This document shows, piece by piece, positions 54,291-63,192 of a stretch of 64,000 nt of DNA (position 1 is its first letter; every line of letters begins with the position of its first letter). The translations under genes and the position numbers were made by a program. This DNA comes from JACCZX01 sp963824935 (GTDB lineage: Bacteria; Pseudomonadota; Gammaproteobacteria; Burkholderiales; Burkholderiaceae_F): the NCBI GenBank assembly GCA_963824935.1, contig CAWGRF010000029.1:62001-126000 (forward strand), given 5' to 3'. Below the pieces are notes generated by a model. That model saw nothing but the letters and a program-made list of their open reading frames with translations. It made no database searches and was not told the origin of the DNA.

Positions 54291-55215
54291 ATGAGCGCGC
54301 CGGCTCGCGTTGTTATCGCGACGCGCGAGAGTCCGTTGGCGCTCTGGCAGGCCGAGCATGTGCGAAGCCTGCTGTCGAAGACGCCACGCTGGTCTGCAGA
54401 TTGATCTGCTTGGCATGACAACGCAGGGCGACCGGATCATCGACCGACCGTTGTCAAAAGAAGGCGGCAAAGGGCTGTTCGTCAAGGAGCTTGAGCTCGC
54501 GCTCCTTGAACGACGCGCCCATCTCGCCGTGCACTCGCTCAAAGACGTGCCGATGCAGCTTGAGCCCGAGTTTGCACTCGCCGCGGTTTTGACGCGTGAG
54601 GATCCGCGTGACTGCATGGTGTCGAGCCGGTACGCGACTCTCGAAGAGATGCCGGCGGGCGCCCGCGTCGGAACGTCGAGTTTGCGGCGCGAGCTGATGC
54701 TGCGAGCGCGCTTTCCGCAGCTTGCGATCGGCTCGATCCGCGGCAATGTCGGCACCCGTTTGGCAAAACTCGATCGTGGCGAGTTCGACGCGCTGGTGCT
54801 GGCGGCAGCCGGACTGAAACGGCTTGGACTCGCAGCTCGCATTCGGCAGATCGTTCCAACGACCGTGTCGCTACCGGCTCCGGGTCAGGGTGCGCTTGGC
54901 ATTGAGATCTCGCGCAACGATGCAGCCACGGCCGGGCTATTGGCGCACCTTGACGACGCAGCGACGCGCGCGGCCACGACGGCAGAGCGTGGCGTATCGC
55001 GCGGGCTCGGCGGTAGCTGCCAGATGCCGCTCGCAGCGTATGCGGAAGTCGAAGACAGCGCCCTGCGCTTGCGAGCGCTGGTTGGCAACGCCGCTACGGG
55101 CGAATATGTCGAGACGGAAGTGCACGGACCGGCCACGGAGCCCGACGCGCTCGCCGCGCGCGCGGTGCAGCGATTGAAGGACGCGGGTGCATTGAGACTG
55201 CTCGAGAGCGAGTAG
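54291..55215 (+). CDS. hemC: Porphobilinogen deaminase (one frameshift near the 5' end)
   Basis: HemC joins four porphobilinogen units into hydroxymethylbilane. From ATG 54291 the protein reads RVVIATRESPLALWQAEHVRSLLSK and then falls out of frame. A single extra A near 54387 is the likely cause: removing it gives LLSKRHAGLQIDLLGMTTQGDRI, which is exactly the family sequence. The rest is intact: GLFVKELELALL, AVHSLKDVP near residue 83, GTSSLRRE, SIRGNVGTRLAKL and the cofactor loop RGLGGSCQMPLAAYA holding the dipyrromethane cysteine near 244. The repaired length of about 307 is normal. As an essential gene in heme-dependent cells, it is probably not truly broken. Confidence 0.92.
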
Positions 55216-55233
55216 GGCAGGGATACCGGAGCA

Positions 55234-56004
55234 ATGGCGTCACTGGTCATCGTTACCCGACCGTCTGCTGGCGGGCGGCACCTTTTCGATCGACTCATCA
55301 AGCGCGGGTATCGCGCCCTCTGGTGGCCCGCATTCGAGATTGGACCGGCGCCGGACGGCAAGGCCGCGCGCGCCACGCTGACTCGTTTGGCGGACTACGA
55401 CCTCGCGTTATTCGTCAGTGTGAACGCAGTGCGTGCTGCCGCGCTGTTGCTGGGCAATCCGTGGCCGGTTGGTACCGCGATCGGCGCGGTCGGAGCCGCG
55501 ACGCGCGCGGCAGTTGAAGCTGATCTGCGGCCCAAGCTGAACGAACCCGTGATCGCACCGGACGTCGATGATGAATCGGGATCTGAAGCTTTCTGGCAAA
55601 CCTGGCAAGCGCGCGGGCAGACGGCACGGCGCGTACTGATCCTGAGAGCTGAACATGGCCGCGAGTGGCTGACGCAGCGATTCATCGAGACGGGCGCACA
55701 GGTCGATGCGATCGCGGTGTATTCGCGACGGCCATATCGTTTGTCGGCCGGCGATGTTAGGCAGCTGCAAGACTGCATCGACGCTGCCGTCGTTCCGATG
55801 ACTATCTTCAGCAGCAGCGAAGCGATCCCGTCGCTCGACGCGCAGCTAGGCGCTTCCGAGCAGGCGTGGTTGCGTGCAGGAACTGCCATCGCGACCCATC
55901 CGCGCATCGGCGAACAGTTGCGCGCTGTCGGTTATGCGCGTGTGATCGACGCCACCACTGACGACGATTCGGTAATCGCCAAGCTAGAATTCGCCGCGCG
56001 ATAG
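55234..56004 (+). CDS. hemD: Uroporphyrinogen-III synthase
   Basis: HemD closes hydroxymethylbilane with inversion of ring D. The 256-residue protein has the two-lobed fold of a poorly conserved family, recognised by position and by ASLVIVTRPSAGGRHL at the start, LALFVSVNAVRAA near residue 65, GTAIGAVGAATRAAVEADL near 90, and RRVLILRAEHGREWLTQRFIETGAQVDAIAVYSR near 140. It lies 18 bases after hemC with a GGAG ribosome site. No fusion to HemX is seen; hemX is separate. Confidence 0.9.
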   Translation: MASLVIVTRPSAGGRHLFDRLIKRGYRALWWPAFEIGPAPDGKAARATLTRLADYDLALFVSVNAVRAAALLLGNPWPVGTAIGAVGAATRAAVEADLRPKLNEPVIAPDVDDESGSEAFWQTWQARGQTARRVLILRAEHGREWLTQRFIETGAQVDAIAVYSRRPYRLSAGDVRQLQDCIDAAVVPMTIFSSSEAIPSLDAQLGASEQAWLRAGTAIATHPRIGEQLRAVGYARVIDATTDDDSVIAKLEFAAR

Positions 56005-56061
56005 CGTTGCGTAAGGCGGTTGCAGGGCGCAACCGTCGCGCGCCGCAAACAACCTGGCAGA

Positions 56062-57150
56062 GTGAGTGTCGCCGTGACTACTGAACCGCTGAACGTATCG
56101 CCGGCAATGGCGGAAACTTCTGCGGTACCAGCAGCGCCGGCAGCAGCTCCCGGGCGCCGCGGCTTGCTGTGGCTAGCGCTCGCCGCGTTGTTGATTGCGC
56201 TGTTCGCTGTCGTCTACTCGTATCGCCAGGTCAACAACGTCAAGCGTGAGTCGGCGCGCCGTCTGGGCGAATTGCAGCAGGCGATATCGACTGCAAATGA
56301 AACGGCGACGCGCGCCGACGCCGAAGCGCGCGCCGCGCGCCAACAGGCCGCCCTGGTCGAGGCGCGGCTGGCCGAAGAACAGGGTCAGCGTGAAGCGCTC
56401 GAGCAGCTGTATTCCGACCTGTCGCGCGGGCGCGATGAAGTCGTACTGGTCGAGGTCGAGCGCCTGATCACGCTTGCCGCACAGGAGTTGCAATTGAGCG
56501 GCAACATCGCCACATCACTCGCAGCGCTACAGACCGCCGATGCGCGGCTGTCACGCGCCGACAGCGCACGGTTCTTGCCGCTGCGCAGAGTGCTGGCGCG
56601 CGACATCGAGCGCTTGAAGGCGGCGCCAGCGGTCGACTTCACCGGCATCGCATTGAAGCTCGATCAACTTGCATCGTCGGTCGAGAGCTGGCCCTTGCTG
56701 GCTGAAGCGACAGTAGCGTCGACCGCTACAGCGGTCACGAAGGAACAGCAGTCAAACACCGCGCCGCCGGCGAATTGGTGGGAGCGGCAATGGCACGCTG
56801 TCCAGCGCGAGCTCGGCGAGTATCGCGATCTGGTCCGCATTCGGCACGTAGATGCGCCGGAATCGGTGTTGATCGACGCGCGGCAGCAAGCACTGGTCCG
56901 TCAGCAGCTGCGGCTGCGACTGCTCAATGCGAGACAAGCGCTGCTCGCGCGTAACGACCGACTGTATCGAGCCGATCTGACCGAGGCGCAGGCGCTGATG
57001 ACACGCTATGTCGACACACGGCAGCCACAGGCGGGTGCTGCGTTGGCGGTGATCAAGCAGTTGGCGGCGACGGCGTTATCCGTCGAGCTGCCGGCGATCG
57101 GCGACACCATGGCGGCGATGCGCGCGGTGCGGACTGCGCCGACGCGCTGA
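56062..57150 (+). CDS. hemX: HemX-like membrane protein with coiled coil
   Basis: This protein of about 362 residues has one N-terminal membrane helix (GLLWLALAALLIALFAVVYSY, about residues 40-60), then a coiled-coil of roughly 80 residues rich in Ala, Glu and Arg (ESARRLGELQQAISTANETATRAD onward) and a helical periplasmic domain. HemX proteins are often fused to or encoded beside HemD; despite the name, they are not proven uroporphyrinogen methyltransferases and may be assembly factors. GTG 56062 was chosen; GTG 56074 or ATG 56107 also precede the helix, and an earlier TTG at 56020 is possible. Confidence 0.82.
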   Translation: MSVAVTTEPLNVSPAMAETSAVPAAPAAAPGRRGLLWLALAALLIALFAVVYSYRQVNNVKRESARRLGELQQAISTANETATRADAEARAARQQAALVEARLAEEQGQREALEQLYSDLSRGRDEVVLVEVERLITLAAQELQLSGNIATSLAALQTADARLSRADSARFLPLRRVLARDIERLKAAPAVDFTGIALKLDQLASSVESWPLLAEATVASTATAVTKEQQSNTAPPANWWERQWHAVQRELGEYRDLVRIRHVDAPESVLIDARQQALVRQQLRLRLLNARQALLARNDRLYRADLTEAQALMTRYVDTRQPQAGAALAVIKQLAATALSVELPAIGDTMAAMRAVRTAPTR

Positions 57151-57167
57151 CGTCAGGAAGCGACGGC

Positions 57168-58442
57168 ATGCGTTGGCTCAGTTCTGCATTGCTGCTGGCA
57201 CTGCTCGCCGCATTCACCGCGCTATTCCTAAGAACCAATCTTGGCAACGTCGCATTGTTCGTGCCGCCTTATCGCATCGACGTTTCGGTGAATCTCGCGC
57301 TCTTTGCGCTGTTGTTGTTACTCGCTGCGGTCTATTGGGCTGCGCGTACAGTGCAGAAGATGGTCGATTTTCCGGAGCAGGTACGGTTGTATCGCGCGCG
57401 CCGCGAAGAAATCGGCGGCAATCGAGCGTTGATCGAGTCGATCAAGAATTTCCTTGAAGGACGCTTTGCACGCGCCGAAAAGTCCGCGCGCGCAGCTCAG
57501 TCATCGACGGCCACCGCGGGGGTCGCCGCCCTGATCGGCGCGCGCGCAGCGCACCGGATGCAGGAATACGTGCGGCGCGACGAGTGGCTCGAGCGAGCCG
57601 AAAATGATGGCGGTATGGACGCCGCTCGACTCGTGGCAAGCGCAGAAATGTTTGCTGAGCAGAGAGAAAACGAGGCGGCGCTGGCCGCGATCGATCGCCT
57701 GCAGGGCGAAGGCCGGCGGCATATCCACGCGATGCGAATTGCGCTCAACGCGAATTTGCAATCGGGTCGCTGGGAAGAGGCGCTAAAAGCGGCGCGCTTG
57801 CTCGAAAAACGCAGCGCGCTGCATCCGGTATTGGCACGCCGGTTGAAGGTAGCCATCTATCGCGAATTGATCTCGGCGCAGCGGCATGATCCGGCAGCGC
57901 TCGAAGCGATGTGGCGCTCGGTGCCCGAAGCGGAACGGCGCATACCCGAGATCGCGCTCGAGGCTGCCCAGTGGTTCAATCGGTCGGAGCCCACTCTCGG
58001 CAGGCTCGCGGCCGAATCGATCGAAGCAGCTCTGGCCGCGCAGCCGTCGGAGTGGGACGAGTCGGCCAGGCGTCTGCTCGACGAATATGCGAAGACGCGC
58101 GCAGTTCCGGCACGAGATCAGCTCGAGAGAGTAGAGGGTTGGCTAAAGGCCACGCCGTCAAGCGGAGCGCAACTCGTTCGCGCTTCACTGCTGCGCGTGG
58201 CCGGACTGATTTGCCTGCGCGAACAGCTATGGGGTAAATCGAAAACTTACCTGCTCGAAAGCCTAGCGGCCGATCAGCATCCGTCAACATTGCTCGCGCT
58301 CGCACAATTGTCCGAAGCGATCGGTGAGGAAGCGGGGGCGGCTGGATACTTTCGACAAGCGGCTGTCGGCTTCGCGAATCCGCCGAAGGCGATAGCAGAA
58401 TCGCCGGCAGCAATGCTGCGTAGCGCGGCTGAAAGCCAATAG
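57168..58442 (+). CDS. hemY: HemY-type TPR membrane protein
   Basis: This 424-residue protein has two N-terminal membrane helices (ALLLALLAAFTALFL and LALFALLLLLAAVYWAARTV), then a PEQVRLYRARREE segment and a long row of TPR-like helices (about residues 90-410). It belongs to the proteobacterial HemY N-domain family, encoded with hemC, hemD and hemX. It is unrelated to protoporphyrinogen oxidase HemY of Bacillus, and its role in heme synthesis is inferred from linkage only. The start ATG 57168 is preceded by GGAAGCGAC. It is 17 bases after hemX and nine before ppa. Confidence 0.88.
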   Translation: MRWLSSALLLALLAAFTALFLRTNLGNVALFVPPYRIDVSVNLALFALLLLLAAVYWAARTVQKMVDFPEQVRLYRARREEIGGNRALIESIKNFLEGRFARAEKSARAAQSSTATAGVAALIGARAAHRMQEYVRRDEWLERAENDGGMDAARLVASAEMFAEQRENEAALAAIDRLQGEGRRHIHAMRIALNANLQSGRWEEALKAARLLEKRSALHPVLARRLKVAIYRELISAQRHDPAALEAMWRSVPEAERRIPEIALEAAQWFNRSEPTLGRLAAESIEAALAAQPSEWDESARRLLDEYAKTRAVPARDQLERVEGWLKATPSSGAQLVRASLLRVAGLICLREQLWGKSKTYLLESLAADQHPSTLLALAQLSEAIGEEAGAAGYFRQAAVGFANPPKAIAESPAAMLRSAAESQ

Positions 58443-58451
58443 AAAACACGG

Positions 58452-59000
58452 ATGAGCCTCGACAACGTTCCCGCTGGCCGCAACATTCCGGACGAATTCA
58501 ACGTCATCATCGAAATTCCGGCGCACGCTGACCCGATCAAATATGAAGTCGACAAGGAAACAGGAGCGCTGTTTGTCGATCGGTTTATCGGCACGTCGAT
58601 GCACTACCCGTGCAACTACGGCTATGTTCCGAAGTCGCTCGCCGCCGACGGCGATCCGCTCGATGTCTTGGTGATCACCCCGTTCCCGCTGCAGCCGGGC
58701 GTCGTGGTGCGGTGCCGGGCACTGGGCGTGTTGAAGATGGAAGACGAAGCGGGGGGTGACTCGAAGCTGCTGGCGGTGCCCATCGACAAGATCCTGCCGT
58801 GGTACAGGCACTGGCAACAATGGTCCGACATCGCTCCGGAACGTCTCGCGCAGATTCAACATTTTTTCGAGCATTACAAGGATCTGGAACCCGACAAATG
58901 GGTCAGGGTGATCGGGTGGGAAAGTCCTGAGTCCGCCCGGAAGGACATCCTGGACGCGGTGGCGGCTTACAAGAAAATGCCGTCTAACCCGGCGGCGTAG
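58452..59000 (+). CDS. ppa: Inorganic pyrophosphatase (family I)
   Basis: Cytosolic PPase drives biosynthetic reactions by splitting pyrophosphate. The 182-residue protein has the PROSITE signature DGDPLDVLV with metal ligands Asp66, Asp68 and Asp71. It also has the substrate lysine in PIKYEVDKETG, the tyrosine in YPCNYGYVP near residue 55, and DPDKW-like EPDKWVRVIGWE near 138. Length is typical of the soluble hexameric enzyme. The stop overlaps by 17 bases the 3' end of the convergent DMT permease gene, with no terminator. Confidence 0.96.
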   Translation: MSLDNVPAGRNIPDEFNVIIEIPAHADPIKYEVDKETGALFVDRFIGTSMHYPCNYGYVPKSLAADGDPLDVLVITPFPLQPGVVVRCRALGVLKMEDEAGGDSKLLAVPIDKILPWYRHWQQWSDIAPERLAQIQHFFEHYKDLEPDKWVRVIGWESPESARKDILDAVAAYKKMPSNPAA

Positions 59001-59869
59001 CCACCTCACCGCGGCCCGCTTGCGACGCAATGACGTTCAGCCCGAGCCCGCCCAGCACCAGGGCGGCGGCCGTGAGTTTCCACCACGTTATGGCTTCACC
59101 CAGCAGCCAGACAGCGCAGCTCATTGCAACGATCGGTACCAGCAGAGTAAACGGTGCAATCAGCGCTGCGGGGTGCTGGCGCAGCAGCCACGCCCAAATG
59201 CCGAAGGCGAGCAGCGTCGTGGGCCACGCCTGAAACGCCAGGCCTAACCACGCCAGCGTGTCCATCGCGTTGACGGTGGCTCCACATGGTGGCCGGACCC
59301 TCAAGCACGAGCGCAACCGGCAGCATCATTATCGATGCGGCAGCGCTCGCCCATACGACGACGGCCAGCGGCTGTTCGCTATGGATGCGCTTGACGATCA
59401 CATTCGCGATCGCCCAGGAAACCGCGGCTGCCACAACGAGCAAGAATCCGATGCGCGTCGACGCCGGCAAATGAAACGCGACGAGCACGAGGCCCGCGCC
59501 CGCGATCGTGGCACCGACTAGCTGGATCGGCTTTGCACGCTCGTGCGTTAGCAGAGCGACCAGCCCGATCGTAAAGAACGCCTGAACCTGAATGACCAGC
59601 GATGCGAGGCCGGTCGGCATGCCTGCCTGCATCCCCGCGAACAACAGGCCAAACTGCACCGTAAATGCAAACAAGCCGTAACCGGTCACCAGACGCCACG
59701 ACGGCTGCGGCCGTCGCACGAACAGAACCGCTGGAAACGCCGCCAGCGCGAAGCGCAAGACTGTCAGCGTCATCGGCGGGACATCGTTCAAGCCCCAGCG
59801 GATGACAACGAAGTTAAACCCCCAAATCGTCACCATTAGCAAAGCGGCGCGAGATGCGATAAGACTCAC
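58984..59869 (-). CDS. EamA/DMT-family permease (one frameshift)
   Basis: Two frames jointly encode a ten-helix permease of about 294 residues. The first part runs from ATG 59869 (RAALLMVTIWGFNFVVIRWGL) through PVALVLEGPATM. After that the frame shifts, and GATVNAMDTLAWLGLAFQAW to the end GEAITWWKLTAAALVLGGLGLNV comes from another frame. Removing one T near 59286 (Met-Gly-Ala-Thr) joins them. The family exports small metabolites (YedA/RhtA-like); the substrate is unknown. A second copy of the first codons lies 130 bases upstream, separated by a GC-rich element. Confidence 0.82.
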
Positions 59870-59989
59870 GAATACTCGTCACGCTCGTAGCGCCGTAGCG
59901 AAGGGGGTTTGCTTGGACTCCCCGAGGGGGCCGGTGCGCAGCACCGAGCCCCCAAATCGTCACCATGAGCAAGGCGGCCGCGAGATGCG
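59818..59989. repeat. Direct repeat of the permease start region flanking a GC-rich intergenic element
   Basis: A stretch of about 39 bases at 59821-59858 recurs at 59951-59989, 130 bases away, with one base inserted and two or three substitutions (for example CACCATTAGC against CACCATGAGC). On the minus strand both copies encode a start followed by ALLMVTIWG. Between them (about 59870-59950) is a GC-rich segment with a CGGTGC/GCACCG hairpin at 59931-59945 and a CCCCGAGGGG palindrome near 59920, resembling REP-like intergenic elements. Either an element inserted into the gene start with a long duplication, or two neighbouring paralogues recombined and left this scar. Confidence 0.6.
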
Positions 59990-59995
59990 TCCGAG

Positions 59996-61165
59996 TCATC
60001 CGCCAGTCGCCAGCGTGCGCAGTGCGCTGCGTTCGTTCAACTCGTCGAAGTACTCCTCGATGCCGCCGGTTTCACGCCGCAGATACCGCCCGACCGCGTC
60101 TGCGAATGCGGGATGCGCGAGCCAGTGTGATGAGTATGTCGTTACCGGCTCAAATCCTCGCGCCAGCTTGTGCTCGCCCTGGGCCCCGCCCTCAAACACT
60201 TTCAAGTGGCGTTCGATCGCGAACTCGATCATCTGGTAATAACTCGTTTCGAAATGCAGGCACGGCACGAACTCGAGCGCACCCCAGTATCGACCGTACA
60301 GACGCTCGCGATCGAACAGCGCGAGCGCGGCAGCGATCGGCCGTTGCTGGTGGCGTGCGACGACCATCAGCAATGTTTCCGGCATCGACTGCGCGATCTG
60401 CAGAAAGAACCGGTGGTTCAAATAGGGCGTCGAATAATGAGCCGCGTACGTGGTTGCGTAGCAACGCGTGAACAGCTGCCAGTCTGCTTCTGTGATTTCG
60501 CCGCCGACTTTGCGGTCGAAAGTCACGTCGGCGGCTGTGACCTTGCGCCGCTCCGCGCGGATTTTCTTGCGCTTCGGCTGCGAGAGTGCGGCAAGGTAAT
60601 CATCGAAACACGAATAGTCTCGATTGAGCCAGTGAAACTGCACCGCGCGGCGCGTCAGCATTCCAACAGCTGCGAGTTGCTCGATCTCGTCAGGCTGCGC
60701 GAACAGCACGTGCAGCGAGGAAAGATCGGATGCGCGTGCGCGCGAGACGAGCGTACGCGCCAGAGCGTCTCGCGCGGATGAATCGCGCGCAATCAAGCGC
60801 GTGCCCGGCACCGGCGTAAACGGCACCGCGGCCAGCCACTTCGGGTAGTACTCGATGCCGTGTTGCTGATAAGCGCTGGCCCACGCCCAATCGAACACGT
60901 ACTCGCCGTATGAGTGGTGCTTTCGATACAGTGGCACCGCGGCGGTCAATTGATCCCCACGCCACAGTGTGACGAACTGCGGTTCCCAACCCGACCGCGG
61001 CGACGCACATCCGGTTACATGCAGCGCGTGCAGGAACTCATGGCGCACGAACGGATCGCCGCGACCCGACGCCATCACCAGCGCGTTCCACGTGGCTCGA
61101 TCGATCGTCGCCAGATCGTCAACGATGCGCGTGCAATAATCCGCCGCATCTGCCGGGTTGCTCAT
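59996..61165 (-). CDS. Peptidoglycan-type N-acyltransferase (DUF482/GNAT superfamily)
   Basis: This 389-residue protein belongs to the DUF482 family of FemAB/GNAT-like acyltransferases. It has RGDPFVRHEFLHALH near residue 35, VPLYRKHHSYGEYVFDWAWASAYQ near 75, YYPKWLAAVPFTPVPGTRL, a basic PKRKKIRAERRKV near 205, RYWGALEFVPCLHFETSYYQMIEFAIERHLKVFEGGAQGEHKLARGFEP near 310 and a C-terminal helix. Family members are predicted to add acyl or aminoacyl groups to peptidoglycan or lipids. ATG 61165 or 61168 are both possible. Both overlap the divergent nadE start. Confidence 0.85.
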   Translation of the reverse strand: MSNPADAADYCTRIVDDLATIDRATWNALVMASGRGDPFVRHEFLHALHVTGCASPRSGWEPQFVTLWRGDQLTAAVPLYRKHHSYGEYVFDWAWASAYQQHGIEYYPKWLAAVPFTPVPGTRLIARDSSARDALARTLVSRARASDLSSLHVLFAQPDEIEQLAAVGMLTRRAVQFHWLNRDYSCFDDYLAALSQPKRKKIRAERRKVTAADVTFDRKVGGEITEADWQLFTRCYATTYAAHYSTPYLNHRFFLQIAQSMPETLLMVVARHQQRPIAAALALFDRERLYGRYWGALEFVPCLHFETSYYQMIEFAIERHLKVFEGGAQGEHKLARGFEPVTTYSSHWLAHPAFADAVGRYLRRETGGIEEYFDELNERSALRTLATGG

Positions 61166-61166
61166 C

Positions 61167-62801
61167 ATGAGTTCTAAAGTCAGAGTCGCGGTTGCGCAGT
61201 TAAATTGCACCGTCGGCGACTTCGAGGGCAACAGCAGAAAGATCGTCGAAGCGGCATCGCGCGCCGCTGCAGCAGGGTCCGAACTGCTGTTGACGCCGGA
61301 GTTGTCCCTGACCGGCTATCCGCCTGAAGATTTGCTTCTGCGCCGCTCATTTTACGCAGCGAGCGACGCCGCGTTGCAGATGCTCACTGCGCAGCTGCTC
61401 CAATTTCCGGATCTAAGCGTGATCGTCGGCCATCCCCTGGCGCGCGAGGGCCATCGGTTCAACGTGGCATCGCTGTTGCAGGGTGGTGTCGTGCTCGGCA
61501 CATACTGCAAGCACGACCTGCCCAACTATGACGTGTTCGACGAGCAACGGTATTTCACGCCGGACAATCGCCCGCTCGTGTTCGAACTCGGCGGCACCGC
61601 ATTCGGAATCACCATCTGCGAAGACACTTGGTTTCCGTATGCACCCGAGTGCGCCAAGTCAGCCGGCGCCGAGGTGTTGCTGGTATTAAACGGGTCGCCG
61701 TTTAATCTGGGAAAGCAGCAGCAGCGTCTCGACACGTTGCGGGCCAACGTGTCGCGCTACAAATTGCCGGCGGTGTACGCGAACCTGGTGGGCGGCCAGG
61801 ACGAATTGGTGTTCGACGGTGCCTCGTTCGTGCTAGACGGCAGCGGCAAACTGGTCGCAAGCGCACCATACTTTGAGGAAAGCCTGCTGCTGGTCGATTT
61901 TGTCGACGGCGCGCCGCAACCCGGAGACGTAAGCCCCGAGCCGAGCGAAGAGGCTCTTGCCTACGCGGCGCTGGTGCTCGGGGTGCGTGACTATCTCGGT
62001 AAGAACAACTTTCCAGGCGCGATCATCGGGCTGTCAGGTGGCGTCGATTCGGCGTTGACGCTCGCAATCGCGGTCGATGCACTGGGGTCCGAGCGGGTTC
62101 GCGCGGTGATGCTGCCATCGCAGTTCACATCAACGATGAGTCTGGAAGACGCACACGAAACGGCGCACGCGCTGAACGTGCGCTACGACACGCTGCCGAT
62201 CAAGCCGGCGTTCGACGCCTTCCTGTCCACCTTGGCGCGGGAGTTTCGCGGGCTTCCCTGGGATACGACCGAAGAAAATCTGCAGGCACGCATTCGCGGG
62301 ACGCTTTTAATGGCGCTGTCCAACAAGTACGGCTCAATCGTGCTGACGACCGGCAACAAATCCGAAACCGCGGTCGGCTACTCGACCCTGTATGGTGATC
62401 TTGCCGGCGGCTTTGCAGTGATCAAGGACATTTTGAAGACACTGGTGTACCGGCTGTGCCGCTATCGGAATTCGATTGCGCCGGTGATCCCGGAGCGCAT
62501 CCTGACGCGTGCGCCAAGCGCAGAGCTAAGAGACGATCAGACCGACCAGGATTCACTGCCGCCGTATGACATTCTCGATGAGATCATCGATCTTTACATG
62601 CAGCAGGGAAAGTCGATCGCCGAGATCGTCGCGGCCGACCATGAGGAGGCGATCGTGCGCAAGGTAGTGCGCATGATTCGAACGTCAGAGTACAAGCGGC
62701 GCCAATCGCCGGTTGGGATTCGCGTTACTCATCGAGGTTTCGGAAGGGATTGGCGGTATCCGATCACGAATCGTTTTCGCGAAGAAAGCTCCGCGCTCTA
62801 G
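61167..62801 (+). CDS. nadE: Glutamine-dependent NAD synthetase
   Basis: NadE amidates deamido-NAD using ammonia from glutamine, the last step of NAD synthesis (nadD is at 11997). The 544-residue protein has an N-terminal carbon-nitrogen hydrolase domain with the triad Glu45, Lys115 and Cys151 (ELSLTGYPPEDLL, GTYCKHDLPNY, CEDTWF), and a C-terminal synthetase domain with the PP-loop GLSGGVDSALT near residue 290 and TTGNKSETAVGYSTLYGD near 395. The end GFGRDWRYPITNRF is typical. ATG 61167 was chosen (MSSKVRVAVAQLN); the TTG at 61158 has no advantage. Confidence 0.96.
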   Translation: MSSKVRVAVAQLNCTVGDFEGNSRKIVEAASRAAAAGSELLLTPELSLTGYPPEDLLLRRSFYAASDAALQMLTAQLLQFPDLSVIVGHPLAREGHRFNVASLLQGGVVLGTYCKHDLPNYDVFDEQRYFTPDNRPLVFELGGTAFGITICEDTWFPYAPECAKSAGAEVLLVLNGSPFNLGKQQQRLDTLRANVSRYKLPAVYANLVGGQDELVFDGASFVLDGSGKLVASAPYFEESLLLVDFVDGAPQPGDVSPEPSEEALAYAALVLGVRDYLGKNNFPGAIIGLSGGVDSALTLAIAVDALGSERVRAVMLPSQFTSTMSLEDAHETAHALNVRYDTLPIKPAFDAFLSTLAREFRGLPWDTTEENLQARIRGTLLMALSNKYGSIVLTTGNKSETAVGYSTLYGDLAGGFAVIKDILKTLVYRLCRYRNSIAPVIPERILTRAPSAELRDDQTDQDSLPPYDILDEIIDLYMQQGKSIAEIVAADHEEAIVRKVVRMIRTSEYKRRQSPVGIRVTHRGFGRDWRYPITNRFREESSAL

Positions 62802-62832
62802 AATCGGGCGAAAGCGCATTCAGAAAGTGACC

Positions 62833-63171
62833 ATGAAACAGATCACCGCGATAATCAAGCCATTCAAGCTGGACGAAGTGCGCGAAGCGCTGGCCGATGT
62901 CGGCGTGACCGGACTGACGGTCACCGAGGTCAAGGGTTTTGGACGCCAGAAAGGCCACACCGAGCTTTATCGCGGCGCCGAATATGTGGTCGACTTTCTG
63001 CCAAAGGTAAAAGTCGAGGCGGTCGTACCCGAGTCGCTGACCGACCGCGCAATTGAGGCGATTACGAAAGCAGCGCGCACCGGCAAGATCGGTGACGGCA
63101 AGATTTTCGTACGCTCGGTCGAGCAGGTGATCCGCATTCGCACAGGCGAGGAAGGCGAAGCGGCGGTATAG
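62833..63171 (+). CDS. glnB: Nitrogen regulatory protein PII
   Basis: This 112-residue trimeric sensor of glutamine and 2-oxoglutarate controls GlnE, NtrB and other targets. The start MKQITAIIKPFKLDEVREAL is classical. The T-loop carries the uridylylation site Tyr51 in ELYRGAEYVVDFLPK, and the B- and C-loops are TGKIGDGKIFV and QVIRIRTGEEGEAAV. It is 31 bases after nadE on the same strand, an arrangement I also recall in other betaproteobacteria. It is not amtB-linked, which favours GlnB over GlnK. Confidence 0.95.
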   Translation: MKQITAIIKPFKLDEVREALADVGVTGLTVTEVKGFGRQKGHTELYRGAEYVVDFLPKVKVEAVVPESLTDRAIEAITKAARTGKIGDGKIFVRSVEQVIRIRTGEEGEAAV

Positions 63172-63192
63172 ACGGCGCTATGCGCTTCCGAG

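Noticed and set aside
5076..59869. Programmed +1 frameshifting as a general explanation for the nine breaks
   Set aside because: The break sites share no slippery motif or stop codon context and lie in unrelated genes; random one-base insertions explain them more simply.
59814..59999. A 61-codon minus-strand frame starting in the upstream copy of the permease start
   Set aside because: Only its first codons resemble the permease; the rest reads through the GC-rich element and has no plausible protein character, so it is treated as a scar.
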